From Lachnospiraceae bacterium (GTDB taxonomy: Bacteria; Bacillota; Clostridia; Lachnospirales; Lachnospiraceae), in the NCBI GenBank assembly GCA_015057505.1, contig SVEG01000012.1, positions 1-64,000 on the forward strand: DNA of 64,000 bases, read 5' to 3'. The translations under genes were made by a program, and so were the position numbers. The notes under the pieces were generated by a model. That model saw nothing but the letters and a program-made list of their open reading frames with translations, was not told the origin of the DNA and made no database searches. This document shows, one piece after another, positions 8,155-15,833 of the stretch; position 1 is the stretch's first letter; every line of letters begins with the position of its first letter.

Positions 8155-8316
8155 ATGGAGTGTGATAGCATGAATCAAAATGAATTAGCAGTGTTTGCTT
8201 ATGCTTGCGAACTATTACTCGATAATAAACTTTATGATGATTTGCGCAAACTCTTAGAATTTGCCAAAAATAAGGGCGTTGTTGTAATTCCACCGACAGA
8301 AAAACATAGTAACTGA
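8155..8316 (+). CDS. Small protein in cassette (53 aa)
   Basis: ATG at 8155 follows AAGGTGGTGA by 4 bases. The product is acidic-amphipathic and probably helical: MECDSMNQNEL..., a Leu-rich middle (CELLLDNKL, LRKLLEF) and a C-terminal KHSN. The copy at 11563 shares the start context, the EL...L-LEF helix and the KHSN end, while the middle has diverged; conserved ends and frame argue it is translated. Function unknown. Confidence 0.6.
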   Translation: MECDSMNQNELAVFAYACELLLDNKLYDDLRKLLEFAKNKGVVVIPPTEKHSN

Positions 8317-8358
8317 TTAAACCAGACCTAACGTGTAAGTCTTTATTGAATTATTAAC

Positions 8359-8399
8359 AAAAAGCATCCGCACACTTTATAAAAATGCGCGGATGCTTT
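8359..8399. terminator. Terminator, copy B (41 bp identical to copy A)
   Basis: Same hairpin as at 7455-7495, placed between the end of the small-ORF cassette (+) and the stop of the ASCH gene (-), so it can serve both. The T-tail on the + side is interrupted (CTTTC). Confidence 0.8.
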
Positions 8400-8400
8400 C

Positions 8401-8781
8401 TTACATTTCCCATATACTAAGCTTACCTTTTGCCGGTATCGGTTCTATTTTTTCTATATTATCAAGCTTAAAACCATACCCGTCCCACTCAACATGCTTA
8501 ATTATACTGTTATAAACCTTCGGATTTTTTTCAAATAAAACTTTTCTGAATTCATCGTCAACCTTTATACAATCAGATAAATTAGCCTTTGCAATAATGC
8601 ATCCACTCGGATATTCCAAGCCATACTCTTCAAATTTTTTCATAGCCTTTTTATCTATGCCCTTGCCCGCATGAATTAAGATTTCGCCTCTATATTTTGT
8701 TTTCCAGGTCCTGAATTCATATTCTTTTATCCCTGCCGCAATTAACGAAGCAAAGGGCTGCTTTATTGTAATTACTTTCAT
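8401..8781 (-). CDS. ASCH domain protein
   Basis: 126 residues matching the ASCH fold, a PUA-like RNA-binding beta-barrel: MKVITIKQPFASLIAAGIK, EYEFRTWKTKYRGEILIHAG, and GCIIAKANLSDCI. ASCH proteins bind RNA or act on nucleosides; the precise role is unknown. The start at 8781 has GGAG eleven bases upstream. First downstream partner of two Nudix genes, suggesting a nucleotide or RNA housekeeping accessory cluster. Confidence 0.82.
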   Translation of the reverse strand: MKVITIKQPFASLIAAGIKEYEFRTWKTKYRGEILIHAGKGIDKKAMKKFEEYGLEYPSGCIIAKANLSDCIKVDDEFRKVLFEKNPKVYNSIIKHVEWDGYGFKLDNIEKIEPIPAKGKLSIWEM

Positions 8782-8817
8782 AAATCACTTCTCCAATTTT
8801 TAAGTTCATTCTGAAGT

Positions 8818-9294
8818 TCAAGCAATCTCCTGCGATTCACTCGGAATTCTATTATTTAAAAGTTCTGTCAAGATCCGAATAATATCTTTTGTGAAAAACA
8901 TATCCTCTGATTGCTGTATCTCCTCAATTGACCACCATTTTCCTTCAAGCATCCGCTTCTTCTCACTATCAGTCCAATTAGCATACGAAAACTGCTCATC
9001 TTCTAAGTAAACAAGAAAAAACTTTTCTATACTCTGCACAATCTCGCCACTCTTCAAAGTATATAACGGATTTCTATAATAAATCTCCAAGCAGTCATTA
9101 TCCAATTGCACTCCCATTTCCTCAAAGAGTTCTCTTTTTAATGCGTCCTCAAAAGATTCGCTCTCTTCCAAGCTTCCACCCGGAGTAATCCAAATCGTTT
9201 CGCCATCAGCCAAATAGTCAAACCTATATTGAAACAAAAATATTTGATTCATCTTATTCAAAACAATTGCTCTACTGGATTTTCTTGTCTGCAT
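8818..9294 (-). CDS. Nudix hydrolase
   Basis: 158 residues. The Nudix box is complete (GGSLEESESF then REL-FEEMGV; pattern GX5EX7REUXEEXGU). I start at the ATG at 9294 because AAGG lies at the right distance; the ATG at 9300 is too close to it. Substrate unknown; family members hydrolyse nucleoside diphosphates linked to another moiety. Confidence 0.85.
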   Translation of the reverse strand: MQTRKSSRAIVLNKMNQIFLFQYRFDYLADGETIWITPGGSLEESESFEDALKRELFEEMGVQLDNDCLEIYYRNPLYTLKSGEIVQSIEKFFLVYLEDEQFSYANWTDSEKKRMLEGKWWSIEEIQQSEDMFFTKDIIRILTELLNNRIPSESQEIA

Positions 9295-9340
9295 AGTCAT
9301 TTCCTTACGCCTAGTAAATCGTGATTTTATAAATAAAATT

Positions 9341-9793
9341 TTATTTCAACACTTCTATCCATTTGCCATTTTCTTTATAGAAAAAATATTCGCTTATATT
9401 CTCATCCAAGAAAACTTCCAGCATTTTATCCATTCCACCCGCCAGTTTTGCTTTCTTCATCTCTTCTAATTCAATCCAATGAACTTCCCCTTCATCAGAT
9501 GAGGATAACTGCCCCTCAAACTTATTGGTTTTGTAGAATAAAACCATATATCTCGACCCGTCATCATTTGACCAATCTTTTATTCCGCATAATACAGGTG
9601 AAGAAATATGTAACCCTGTCTCTTCAAATACTTCACGAATTACTGCATCCGTAAAGGATTCGCCTTTTTCAACATGGCCTCCTGGAAATGTTATCCCACA
9701 ATAATCATCGTCAATTTTTTCCTGTACCAAAACCTTACTTCCATCATATATCATACACATATTTGTTATTGTAACTACTTCTGTTCTGGCCAT
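9341..9793 (-). CDS. Nudix hydrolase, MutT/8-oxo-dGTP diphosphatase-like
   Basis: 150 residues from the ATG at 9793, which follows GGAGGTG; the frame extends five codons further without a ribosome site. Nudix box GGHVEKGESF...REVFEETGL is complete. The pattern FPGGHVE and the C-terminal WIEL resemble 8-oxo-dGTP diphosphatases that clean the nucleotide pool. Not obviously a duplicate of the preceding Nudix gene: identity is confined to the box. Confidence 0.85.
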   Translation of the reverse strand: MARTEVVTITNMCMIYDGSKVLVQEKIDDDYCGITFPGGHVEKGESFTDAVIREVFEETGLHISSPVLCGIKDWSNDDGSRYMVLFYKTNKFEGQLSSSDEGEVHWIELEEMKKAKLAGGMDKMLEVFLDENISEYFFYKENGKWIEVLK

Positions 9794-9832
9794 TTGGCAC
9801 CTCCACAAACTAATTTTTTTCCCTATAAATTA

Positions 9833-9854
9833 GCATTTAACAACCGTTAAATGC
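9833..9854 (-). terminator. Short hairpin after HAD gene
   Basis: GCATTTAAC / GTTAAATGC, 9 bp perfect with a 4-nt loop, just beyond the HAD stop. The following T-tract is weak. Confidence 0.45.
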
Positions 9855-9865
9855 TTTGCAAATAT

Positions 9866-10540
9866 TCATTCAATATACTTAATAATATCCAACGGTTCTT
9901 CTGCCACCAAAAAACCATTTATATTATCACGTTTTTTAGGATGCTGATTCGTATACCATTTTGCCTGAATTGCCTTCATTCCAACATTTTTGGCTCCCAC
10001 AAGTTCATTACTACCTCCATCTCCCACAAAGATACAGTCTTCTAAATCAATGCCTAACCTTTTTGATGCTTCCTCGTAAATACAGGAATCAGGCTTTTTC
10101 ATATGTACTTCGTAAGATAATACTACCTCATCAAAGTATTTATATATTTCTGCTTCTTTAAGTACCCTAACTTCTTCTGATGAGCAATTACTAATAATAG
10201 CTGTTTGTAATCCCATCTCTCTTAAAGTTTTCAATAAATGAAATACCTCCGGATGCACATACTCAAAGCATACAGATTTTGTTTTTATTCTTTTATCGAT
10301 GATATTAGATATAGTCGTATTATCAACGTATTTACCGCATTTTTTACTGACATATAAAATTGAATCTTCAAAACTTAATTTCCCTACATATCGATCTTGT
10401 TCCTTCTCATCCCAAAAAACATCAAATTCCGCTCTTTCAATACCTAAGTCTGCACACATCTCATTCTTGGTATATTTTTTATGTCCCCATTCCGTAATTA
10501 AGGTTTCATACAAATCAAAAATGACTACTTTATATTTCAT
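9866..10540 (-). CDS. HAD-superfamily hydrolase (YjjG/PhnX-like subfamily)
   Basis: 224 residues from the ATG at 10540, seven bases after AAAGGAGG; an 11-codon extension lacks a ribosome site. HAD motifs I (FDLYETLI), II (IISNCS), III (Lys in MKKPDSCIY) and IV (VGDGGSNE) are in order. Note motif I reads DxYET rather than the usual DxDxT: the second Asp is replaced by Tyr, as in some nucleotidase-like HADs. Substrate unknown. Confidence 0.82.
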   Translation of the reverse strand: MKYKVVIFDLYETLITEWGHKKYTKNEMCADLGIERAEFDVFWDEKEQDRYVGKLSFEDSILYVSKKCGKYVDNTTISNIIDKRIKTKSVCFEYVHPEVFHLLKTLREMGLQTAIISNCSSEEVRVLKEAEIYKYFDEVVLSYEVHMKKPDSCIYEEASKRLGIDLEDCIFVGDGGSNELVGAKNVGMKAIQAKWYTNQHPKKRDNINGFLVAEEPLDIIKYIE

Positions 10541-10626
10541 AAAACCCTCCTTTAATGTGTTTATAAAATTCAAAGTTATTACTTTCTATTTTTCAAAATA
10601 CTACTATGAAACCGAAATTAGTCGTG

Positions 10627-11373
10627 TTAAATATTAACTTCAAATTTTCCCCTACTCCATAACCACATTGGTGTGTGAACATCTATCGGTTTTAAATCTG
10701 TCCCCTTAAGTAGCTCTTTCCATCTCTCAGCAATTATAATTTGAACATTCGATAATTGCGATTCTTCCTCGGAAATAACTCCCAGTTTTTGACTTGCCTG
10801 AATAACATGAGTATCAGGTGCCACTGTAATATTTTCTCTATCAACAAATTTTACATCTGTATATTGTTCAAGCACATACAACCAATAATTACAGATTTTA
10901 TTACCGCCCAAATACGGGAAGTCCTTTTTATTGTTTTGTATGTATTCCTTTATCTTTGCCACAGAAAAATTATTAAGAGTAAACAAATTACGAATATCCC
11001 CTTCAAACTTCTTCTCGATAGTTTCACATATCCTTTTCCAAATTATAGGCTGTTTATTTGGTTGCAACGCAACTTTATATTTAACAAGATATTTCTGCAA
11101 AACCGTTTCTGACATCGAGCAGACCGTTTCACTATCAAAAACAATTCTTGCACATTCATCCTCATACATTCTGTTTGCACACTCCCACAAAACATACGAA
11201 TTTCTTTGATAGTTTAAAGCCATTGGCAATGTAAAATACATATAATTCTGTTTAGAAGCCTTGTCTAAATGCGGATTTTCATCTTCCGGCATCTCTTCAC
11301 CGCCCAAAAAACCCTGTTTATATGCACTGACCAATCTATTTACTTTCTTTAAAATTTCATCGCCGTTATTCAT
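10627..11373 (-). CDS. Unknown protein, weakly HhH-GPD-like
   Basis: 248 residues, no signal peptide or membrane segment. I do not recognise the family. The C-terminal half has FPYLGGNKICNYWLYVL followed ~20 residues later by APDTHVIQASQKLGVI, which resembles the helix-hairpin-helix plus conserved Asp (DTHV...LG) of HhH-GPD DNA glycosylases; this is an inference from a short pattern. Start at 11373 with AAGGTG nearby. It has its own promoter, near-identical to that of the pyrophosphatase-like gene. Confidence 0.6.
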   Translation of the reverse strand: MNNGDEILKKVNRLVSAYKQGFLGGEEMPEDENPHLDKASKQNYMYFTLPMALNYQRNSYVLWECANRMYEDECARIVFDSETVCSMSETVLQKYLVKYKVALQPNKQPIIWKRICETIEKKFEGDIRNLFTLNNFSVAKIKEYIQNNKKDFPYLGGNKICNYWLYVLEQYTDVKFVDRENITVAPDTHVIQASQKLGVISEEESQLSNVQIIIAERWKELLKGTDLKPIDVHTPMWLWSRGKFEVNI

Positions 11374-11425
11374 TCAATCACCTTATAGTTTTTCTCTAAC
11401 AGAATTCGCGCTACTCCTCATCTGT

Positions 11426-11454
11426 AGTATACAGCTACCATAATTTAAGGTCAA
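11426..11454 (-). promoter_or_regulatory. Promoter of the HhH-like gene
   Basis: -35 TTGACC (11449-11454), 17-bp spacer, -10 TATACT (11426-11431), followed by ACAGATGAG as in the promoter at 7862-7890. Confidence 0.8.
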
Positions 11455-11502
11455 CAAAATATCTTTATTTTCCAAATTTAGGTAGAAATTGCATATTGAT
11501 AA

Positions 11503-11531
11503 TTGAATAAAGGCTTGCACTATGGTATACT
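11503..11531 (+). promoter_or_regulatory. Promoter of small ORF, copy 2
   Basis: -35 TTGAAT (11503-11508), 17-bp spacer, -10 TATACT (11526-11531), at the same place in the cassette as in copy 1. Confidence 0.72.
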
Positions 11532-11562
11532 ATAACCATTACTTGAAAAGGTGGTGGCGGAA

Positions 11563-11709
11563 ATGGAGTATAATATGAGTGGTAAAGAAGTTGTTAATCT
11601 CATTCGAGAATTGCGCAAAAAGGGCATGAGCGACACCGAAATACTTGACTTAATTGAATTTATTGAAACTCACGACCCACAAGAGGACACCTCAAAACAT
11701 AGTAACTAA
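11563..11709 (+). CDS. Small protein in cassette (48 aa)
   Basis: Starts MEYNMSGKEVVNLIREL, continues RKKGMSDTEILDLIEFIE and ends KHSN. AAGGTGGTGG precedes the ATG. It looks like a short two-helix protein. Its ends match the 53-aa product of the other cassette. No known function; a toxin, regulator or adaptor are all open. Confidence 0.6.
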   Translation: MEYNMSGKEVVNLIRELRKKGMSDTEILDLIEFIETHDPQEDTSKHSN

Positions 11710-11788
11710 TTAACCTACTACCTACGGTGTAAGTCTTTATTGAATTATCAATAAATGGCATACCACAATTTTAGTTAAGCATTATAGC

Positions 11789-11833
11789 AAAGCACCCGTG
11801 TACTTTTATTACAAAATACACGGATGCTTTTTT
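11789..11833. terminator. Bidirectional terminator
   Basis: AAAGCACCCGTGTA pairs with TACACGGATGCTTT (one mismatch), with a run of T on the + side. It serves the second cassette (+) and the XRE gene ending at 11845 (-). Confidence 0.8.
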
Positions 11834-11844
11834 AATCACAAATC

Positions 11845-12894
11845 TCAACCTTCAATCCCGGCCTTAAACGCTTCAAACACTTCTGCCTCGCAAACGCCCT
11901 TAATCTTACTGAGGATTGACTCCTTCTTTTCGGAAGTTACATACTTCTTAACTTTCTCATATTCCGCAATCGCACCGCTTGCATCTTGGGCCTTCATATA
12001 TGTCAGCACCATCAAAAAGCACCATTCCCCAAGAACATAACTCATATCCTCGCTCAAATATTCACGCTCAAATAAAGTCATCATTACCTTTAAGCCCCAG
12101 TCTCCGAACGAAACCGCCGATTCCTTATCCGCAAAATACGCATAAGTCTCCAAGTCATACAATATCTTAGAGCCAATCGCTTTGGTATAATGTTCAAAAT
12201 CCTTTTCGATTACCGCTTTTGTATTTTCTATACCCTTACTAAAATCACCCTCAAATAGCGCCAGCTTTGATAAAATGTTCTCCTGCAATCTGTTAGACTT
12301 AACCGACGGAAGTGCTTCGATATGCTCTCTCGCTTTCTCGTAATCCTTCTCGTGAATATATATCCATGCAAGCGCCCAATGTACCTTATCTACCAAATCT
12401 CTATTTCTTGCATGCTTCATAACAATGATTGCCTTCTTAATACCATCCTCGCGAAGCTTTTCCCATGTATCACCTGAATCATTTAAGAAACCGTTAAAAT
12501 CAACATACTTGCTGAGTCCCGCAATTTTCTCAAGATAAAGCGCAAACAGTTCATAGCAGGTTGGATTCTCCGCGATTTCCCCCTTTAAGTAATCGCAAAT
12601 CTTAAGCATGCTTTCCGGCTTATTATTCTCGTCATAAAGCGAATTAATATACTCCTTTACTTTGTCAATCTCAAGCTTGTCATACACGATTTCTTCCATA
12701 CCGAATAATGTGTCAGTCGTTACACCGAGATTCTGTGCAAGCGGCACGATGAGCGAAATATCAGGCATTCCTGCACCCGCCTCCCATCGGCTCACTGCCT
12801 GTGCGGTAACACCGAGCTGCATTGCAAGCTCCTCCTGGGTAAAGCCTTTAAACTTTCTGTATTTTTTAATATTTTCATTGATATAATTTTTCAT
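11845..12894 (-). CDS. XRE-family regulator with helical repeats
   Basis: 349 residues. Residues ~8-62 are an XRE helix-turn-helix (YRKFKGFTQEELAMQLGVTA, VSRWEAGAGMPDI). The remaining ~280 residues are alpha-helical, TPR-like (HWALAWIYIHEKDYEKAREH), typical of regulators that sense a peptide or protein partner. Start at 12894 has AAAGGA upstream. Monocistronic. Target genes unknown. Confidence 0.85.
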   Translation of the reverse strand: MKNYINENIKKYRKFKGFTQEELAMQLGVTAQAVSRWEAGAGMPDISLIVPLAQNLGVTTDTLFGMEEIVYDKLEIDKVKEYINSLYDENNKPESMLKICDYLKGEIAENPTCYELFALYLEKIAGLSKYVDFNGFLNDSGDTWEKLREDGIKKAIIVMKHARNRDLVDKVHWALAWIYIHEKDYEKAREHIEALPSVKSNRLQENILSKLALFEGDFSKGIENTKAVIEKDFEHYTKAIGSKILYDLETYAYFADKESAVSFGDWGLKVMMTLFEREYLSEDMSYVLGEWCFLMVLTYMKAQDASGAIAEYEKVKKYVTSEKKESILSKIKGVCEAEVFEAFKAGIEG

Positions 12895-12985
12895 GTTATT
12901 TCGTCCTTTCAGAATTGTTATCGACGTCGTATCTTAATTATATCAGTTCCAGTCAAAATGTATAGCAAGTCATTATTGTATAAAA

Positions 12986-13022
12986 AACAACGCACACTTG
13001 AATTTTTCAAGTATGCGTTGTT
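12986..13022 (-). terminator. Terminator of MarR-flavodoxin operon
   Basis: 17-bp arms (12986-13002 with 13006-13022, one mismatch), 3-nt loop, then a long T-run on the minus strand. It begins 4 bp after the flavodoxin stop. Confidence 0.88.
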
Positions 13023-13025
13023 ACT

Positions 13026-13544
13026 CTATCTCAAGCACTCCAAAATAGGCTCTATATATTTCCTATCCGAAATATCATACGAGGACGAAATCATCTTTAT
13101 CATTATCTCATCTTCCTCAGTCTTATCCTTCTTGGCCTTCAATGCCTTTATAAACATCTTCATCATAAGCTTCGATGGAGCCGACATCTTATCATAGTTA
13201 AAACCACCCGGACAGTAAAACACATTTACCTTCTCCCACTCTGCATCACTAAAATTCTTCCTGAGTGCTTCCTCTATCTCAGGATTTTCTATAGGACTTC
13301 CGCCCACACAAAAAGCAATAAGCTTCTTACTGTTCCATTTATCAATATTGCCCTTAAACCAGCTAAGCTTACTGATTCCACCGGCGCATGCCCAACCACC
13401 AAAAACAATAGCCTCATATTCATCCATGCTCTTCTTTTTAGCCTCTGCAAGTGCAAAACAATCAGCTCCTGTAGCCTCTGCAATCCATTCCGCATATCGC
13501 TTTGTAAAGCCTGTCTGTGAATTATAAACTACAACTGTTTTCAT
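13026..13544 (-). CDS. Flavodoxin-domain protein
   Basis: 172 residues. The N-terminal FMN phosphate loop is visible (VVVYNSQTGFTKRYAEWIA), followed by a flavodoxin-type alpha/beta fold (AIVFGGWACAGGI). The C-terminal ~50 residues are charged and helical (KLMMKMFIKALKAKKDKTEE). Probably an electron-transfer or menaquinone-independent protoporphyrinogen-oxidase-like flavodoxin. Lies 2 bp after the MarR gene and is evidently its regulated partner. Confidence 0.83.
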   Translation of the reverse strand: MKTVVVYNSQTGFTKRYAEWIAEATGADCFALAEAKKKSMDEYEAIVFGGWACAGGISKLSWFKGNIDKWNSKKLIAFCVGGSPIENPEIEEALRKNFSDAEWEKVNVFYCPGGFNYDKMSAPSKLMMKMFIKALKAKKDKTEEDEIMIKMISSSYDISDRKYIEPILECLR

Positions 13545-13546
13545 AA

Positions 13547-14008
13547 TTATATCTCCTTCATATTTTTTAAATTATCTTCAATTTTAGAAATGATATTGTA
13601 TGCACTGTCTACTTCCTCTTCGGAAATACCTTCATACAAATAGTTCATAAAATCTGTTTCCTTCTCACGATACTTAGCTGCCGTAAGCATCGCTTTCTCT
13701 GTCAAATACACTCTCTGCTTTCTCTTATCTTTCGCATCGGGCTCCAAGCGAATAAATTGCTTTTTCTCAAGACTGTTAAGAATCTCTTTAACATTCTGTC
13801 TCGTGCAACCCATTGTTTTCGCAAGTTCATTCGCGGTAGGTGCCTCATCCTGATACAAATTCATGCAAGCCATCAAAAAAAACTGCTTGCAGGTAATCTC
13901 CTCATAAAACGAATCTCCCACCGCCTGAAGCCTGTTATGAAATGCGAAAAAAAGCCCAAATAAAGCATATTTGTGGTCCATCATATGTAACACTTCTGAT
14001 GCATTCAT
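13547..14008 (-). CDS. MarR-family regulator
   Basis: 153 residues from the ATG at 14008, preceded by AAAGGAG. Winged helix at ~50-110 (APTANELAKTMGCTRQNVKE, IRLEPDAKDKRKQRVYLTEK), with the typical MarR wing DKRKQR. It heads a two-gene operon with the flavodoxin-like gene and probably represses it in response to a small molecule or redox cue. Confidence 0.88.
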   Translation of the reverse strand: MNASEVLHMMDHKYALFGLFFAFHNRLQAVGDSFYEEITCKQFFLMACMNLYQDEAPTANELAKTMGCTRQNVKEILNSLEKKQFIRLEPDAKDKRKQRVYLTEKAMLTAAKYREKETDFMNYLYEGISEEEVDSAYNIISKIEDNLKNMKEI

Positions 14009-14025
14009 TGTTGATTCTCCTTTAT

Positions 14026-14074
14026 GCAATATATTGCTTATTTGTATAATAGTACATCATATTGAAAATGTCAA
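14026..14074 (-). promoter_or_regulatory. Promoter and palindrome before MarR-flavodoxin operon
   Basis: -35 TTGACA (14069-14074), 17-bp spacer, -10 TATTAT (14046-14051). A perfect 12-bp palindrome GCAATATATTGC (14026-14037) lies in the leader just before the ribosome site, a candidate MarR operator. Confidence 0.75.
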
Positions 14075-14102
14075 CAATACAATATTTTTACACACTTTAA
14101 TG

Positions 14103-15176
14103 CTAAACTAATGTTTTATAAGTTCCGCCAATCTTGTTAAAAATATCAATCCATGACTCTAGTTCCTGTTTCTCCTTCATACCTCTTCTGTTTTCTTTTA
14201 ACCACTCGTCTAATAATTTCCATGTATTACCTGTCAACATTACGCTCCAATTCTTCTTATAATCATAATTATCATTATAAGAAATATTGTCGTATCCAAT
14301 TCTTACAAATCCTGTTTCTGTCCGTTCTGCCATTCCTACAATTTCAAAAGAAGCCCAAATTCTACCTTCCTCCCGACTGTTTATCAAGTTCGGATAACGA
14401 TTATAATATTCTTCAGCCAAAGCATTATATTTTGCTGCATCTGCTTCATTCCTAAGAAGAACTTTACCTCCTCTGCCTTCATCGCCCGGTCTCATCACAT
14501 ACTGTATTCCGGTCCCTGCGTGTGTTCCGATGTAATAACCATCAAGCACAACCTCAGGAACACTTTCGATACCCATAGCTTCAGCCAAACCCTGTTCCAA
14601 TTCTTCATTCACAGGAATTGCATCATACCATGCACCGCCAATGCCTGCAATTTCACTGATTAAAACTTTTGTTCCTGTCTGTTCATCCACTCTGATTTTC
14701 AAGTCATCCATAGAAAAAACAGCTACACTTTTACCGTCTACCAAAATTCTTAAGCCACCTTCACCAATATCAGGTTCAGGCACAAACTTGTAGTTTTCTG
14801 TTTCGTATTCCATCAAATCAGCTTTTTCCAGTTTCTCAAAACGTTTCTTGTGTTCTGCGCGCATCGCCTCACGCATTTTGTCAGAAATATCATCCACCTT
14901 CTCAAGCATTTTATCCCACTCGTCTTCCGTAAGAGCCAGTGCCCCTATCTGATAACGCACTTTAGTATCATTGTTCTTGAGCTTCTCATATATCTCCATT
15001 TTCCTCTCAGCGATAAATTTCCAATAATCCATGTTAGCCAAGTCCTGCTCATCAGACTCTTTAGATTTACCGGTATTTTTCATACTGAAAGGCTCTGCTT
15101 GTGAACTTGTTTTTCTATTCACATTGTTGTAATAATTGACTCCGCCAACTTCTCCGGCAATGCCTGATATTGACAT
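14103..15176 (-). CDS. Unknown protein, last gene of LytTR-linked cluster
   Basis: 357 residues from the ATG at 15176 (AAAGGAG ten bases upstream; a 15-codon extension is unlikely). The N-terminus MSISGIAGEVGG has no signal peptide; then a polar region, a charged helical stretch (ALTEDEWDKMLEKVDDISDK ...) and a mixed alpha/beta C-terminal half. I do not recognise the family with certainty; it resembles Lachnospiraceae hypothetical proteins that occur beside similar genes. A terminator at 15266-15302 separates it from the genes upstream, so it may be read through or have its own promoter. Confidence 0.65.
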   Translation of the reverse strand: MSISGIAGEVGGVNYYNNVNRKTSSQAEPFSMKNTGKSKESDEQDLANMDYWKFIAERKMEIYEKLKNNDTKVRYQIGALALTEDEWDKMLEKVDDISDKMREAMRAEHKKRFEKLEKADLMEYETENYKFVPEPDIGEGGLRILVDGKSVAVFSMDDLKIRVDEQTGTKVLISEIAGIGGAWYDAIPVNEELEQGLAEAMGIESVPEVVLDGYYIGTHAGTGIQYVMRPGDEGRGGKVLLRNEADAAKYNALAEEYYNRYPNLINSREEGRIWASFEIVGMAERTETGFVRIGYDNISYNDNYDYKKNWSVMLTGNTWKLLDEWLKENRRGMKEKQELESWIDIFNKIGGTYKTLV

Positions 15177-15265
15177 ATAAACTCCTTTCTGCAATCCTTC
15201 TGTCAGTCCGGATTGCACCACTTTCCAAAAGGACCAAGTGGCTTATTTTTATTTAACAAAAAACA

Positions 15266-15302
15266 GCGTCTATTTTACAATCAATCCGTTGAAAATAGAC
15301 GC
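15266..15302 (-). terminator. Terminator inside LytTR-linked cluster
   Basis: GCGTCTATTTT (15266-15276) pairs perfectly with 15292-15302; the minus-strand read-out ends in TGTTTTTT. The leader that follows (15190-15240) contains two further small hairpins (GCAATCC/GGATTGC and CCACTT/AAGTGG). Confidence 0.8.
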
Positions 15303-15338
15303 CGTCCTTAGCTTGTAGTATATATCGGCAAAGCAATC

Positions 15339-15821
15339 TTATTTATTAACCCCTATAACAACCGCATTCTGTCTCCTGTATGTATCGTTATTTTTCTGAC
15401 TTAACTCCGCTTCCACCTGAGCTAATTTTTTCTTTAATTCTTTCACTTTATTTTCATCTGTTTCAGCCTGTATCTGCTGTTCAATTTGACGTTTTTTCTC
15501 TTTTAACTTTTCAATTTTTCTGTCAACCTCATCCGTATTTGTGATACATTCTTCTGCTTTTCCGGTAGCAGACTTCTTTTCCGCTTTTTTAGGATCATCA
15601 TACAAAACCTTTGGATTGCCATTATCATCCTGTCCCATACGATACAGACCACTAGGCTTATTACCACTTTTTTCACTACTGATATACTCATCCTTTGGAA
15701 CCGGAATAAGATTACCATTTATTTGTTTTTCCATTTTCTTTACCGGTTCTGCCTTTGACTGCACTTTCTCCAAATATTCTGTTGAATAACCCGGATTATT
15801 CTCACCTATTTTCATTGGCAT
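15339..15821 (-). CDS. Unknown coiled-coil protein of LytTR-linked cluster
   Basis: 160 residues, start at 15821 behind GGAGG. N-terminus MPMKIGENNPGY resembles those of the two upstream products. Residues ~20-85 are polar; ~95-145 form a clear coiled coil (VDRKIEKLKEKKRQIEQQIQ ... LKKKLAQVEAELSQ). No signal peptide or membrane segment. Third gene of the operon, 12 bp after the preceding gene. Function unknown. Confidence 0.65.
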   Translation of the reverse strand: MPMKIGENNPGYSTEYLEKVQSKAEPVKKMEKQINGNLIPVPKDEYISSEKSGNKPSGLYRMGQDDNGNPKVLYDDPKKAEKKSATGKAEECITNTDEVDRKIEKLKEKKRQIEQQIQAETDENKVKELKKKLAQVEAELSQKNNDTYRRQNAVVIGVNK

Positions 15822-15833
15822 AAATATCGCCTC

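Larger units (their letters stand above)
8093..8359 (+). repeat. TIR-flanked small-ORF cassette, copy 1
   Basis: A 267-bp unit with imperfect 26-bp inverted ends: left 8093-8118 and right 8334-8359 share the core GATAATTGAATAAAG / CTTTATTGAATTAT, about 21-22 of 26 pairing. Inside are a promoter, a strong ribosome site, a 53-codon ORF ending KHSN, and a tail. Homologous at ends and outline to 11493-11754. No transposase is nearby and no target-site duplication was evident, so it may be a non-autonomous element or a duplicated small-gene cassette. Confidence 0.65.
11493..11754 (+). repeat. TIR-flanked small-ORF cassette, copy 2
   Basis: 262-bp unit. Left end 11493-11520 and right end 11727-11754 pair over 28 bp with about four mismatches (core ATTGATAATTGAATAAAG). 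It contains promoter, ribosome site and a 48-codon ORF. Left flank CCAAATTTAGGTAGAAATTG is also similar to the left flank of copy 1, but the right flanks differ. Like copy 1 it sits between a divergent promoter of the paired type and a bidirectional terminator. Confidence 0.65.
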
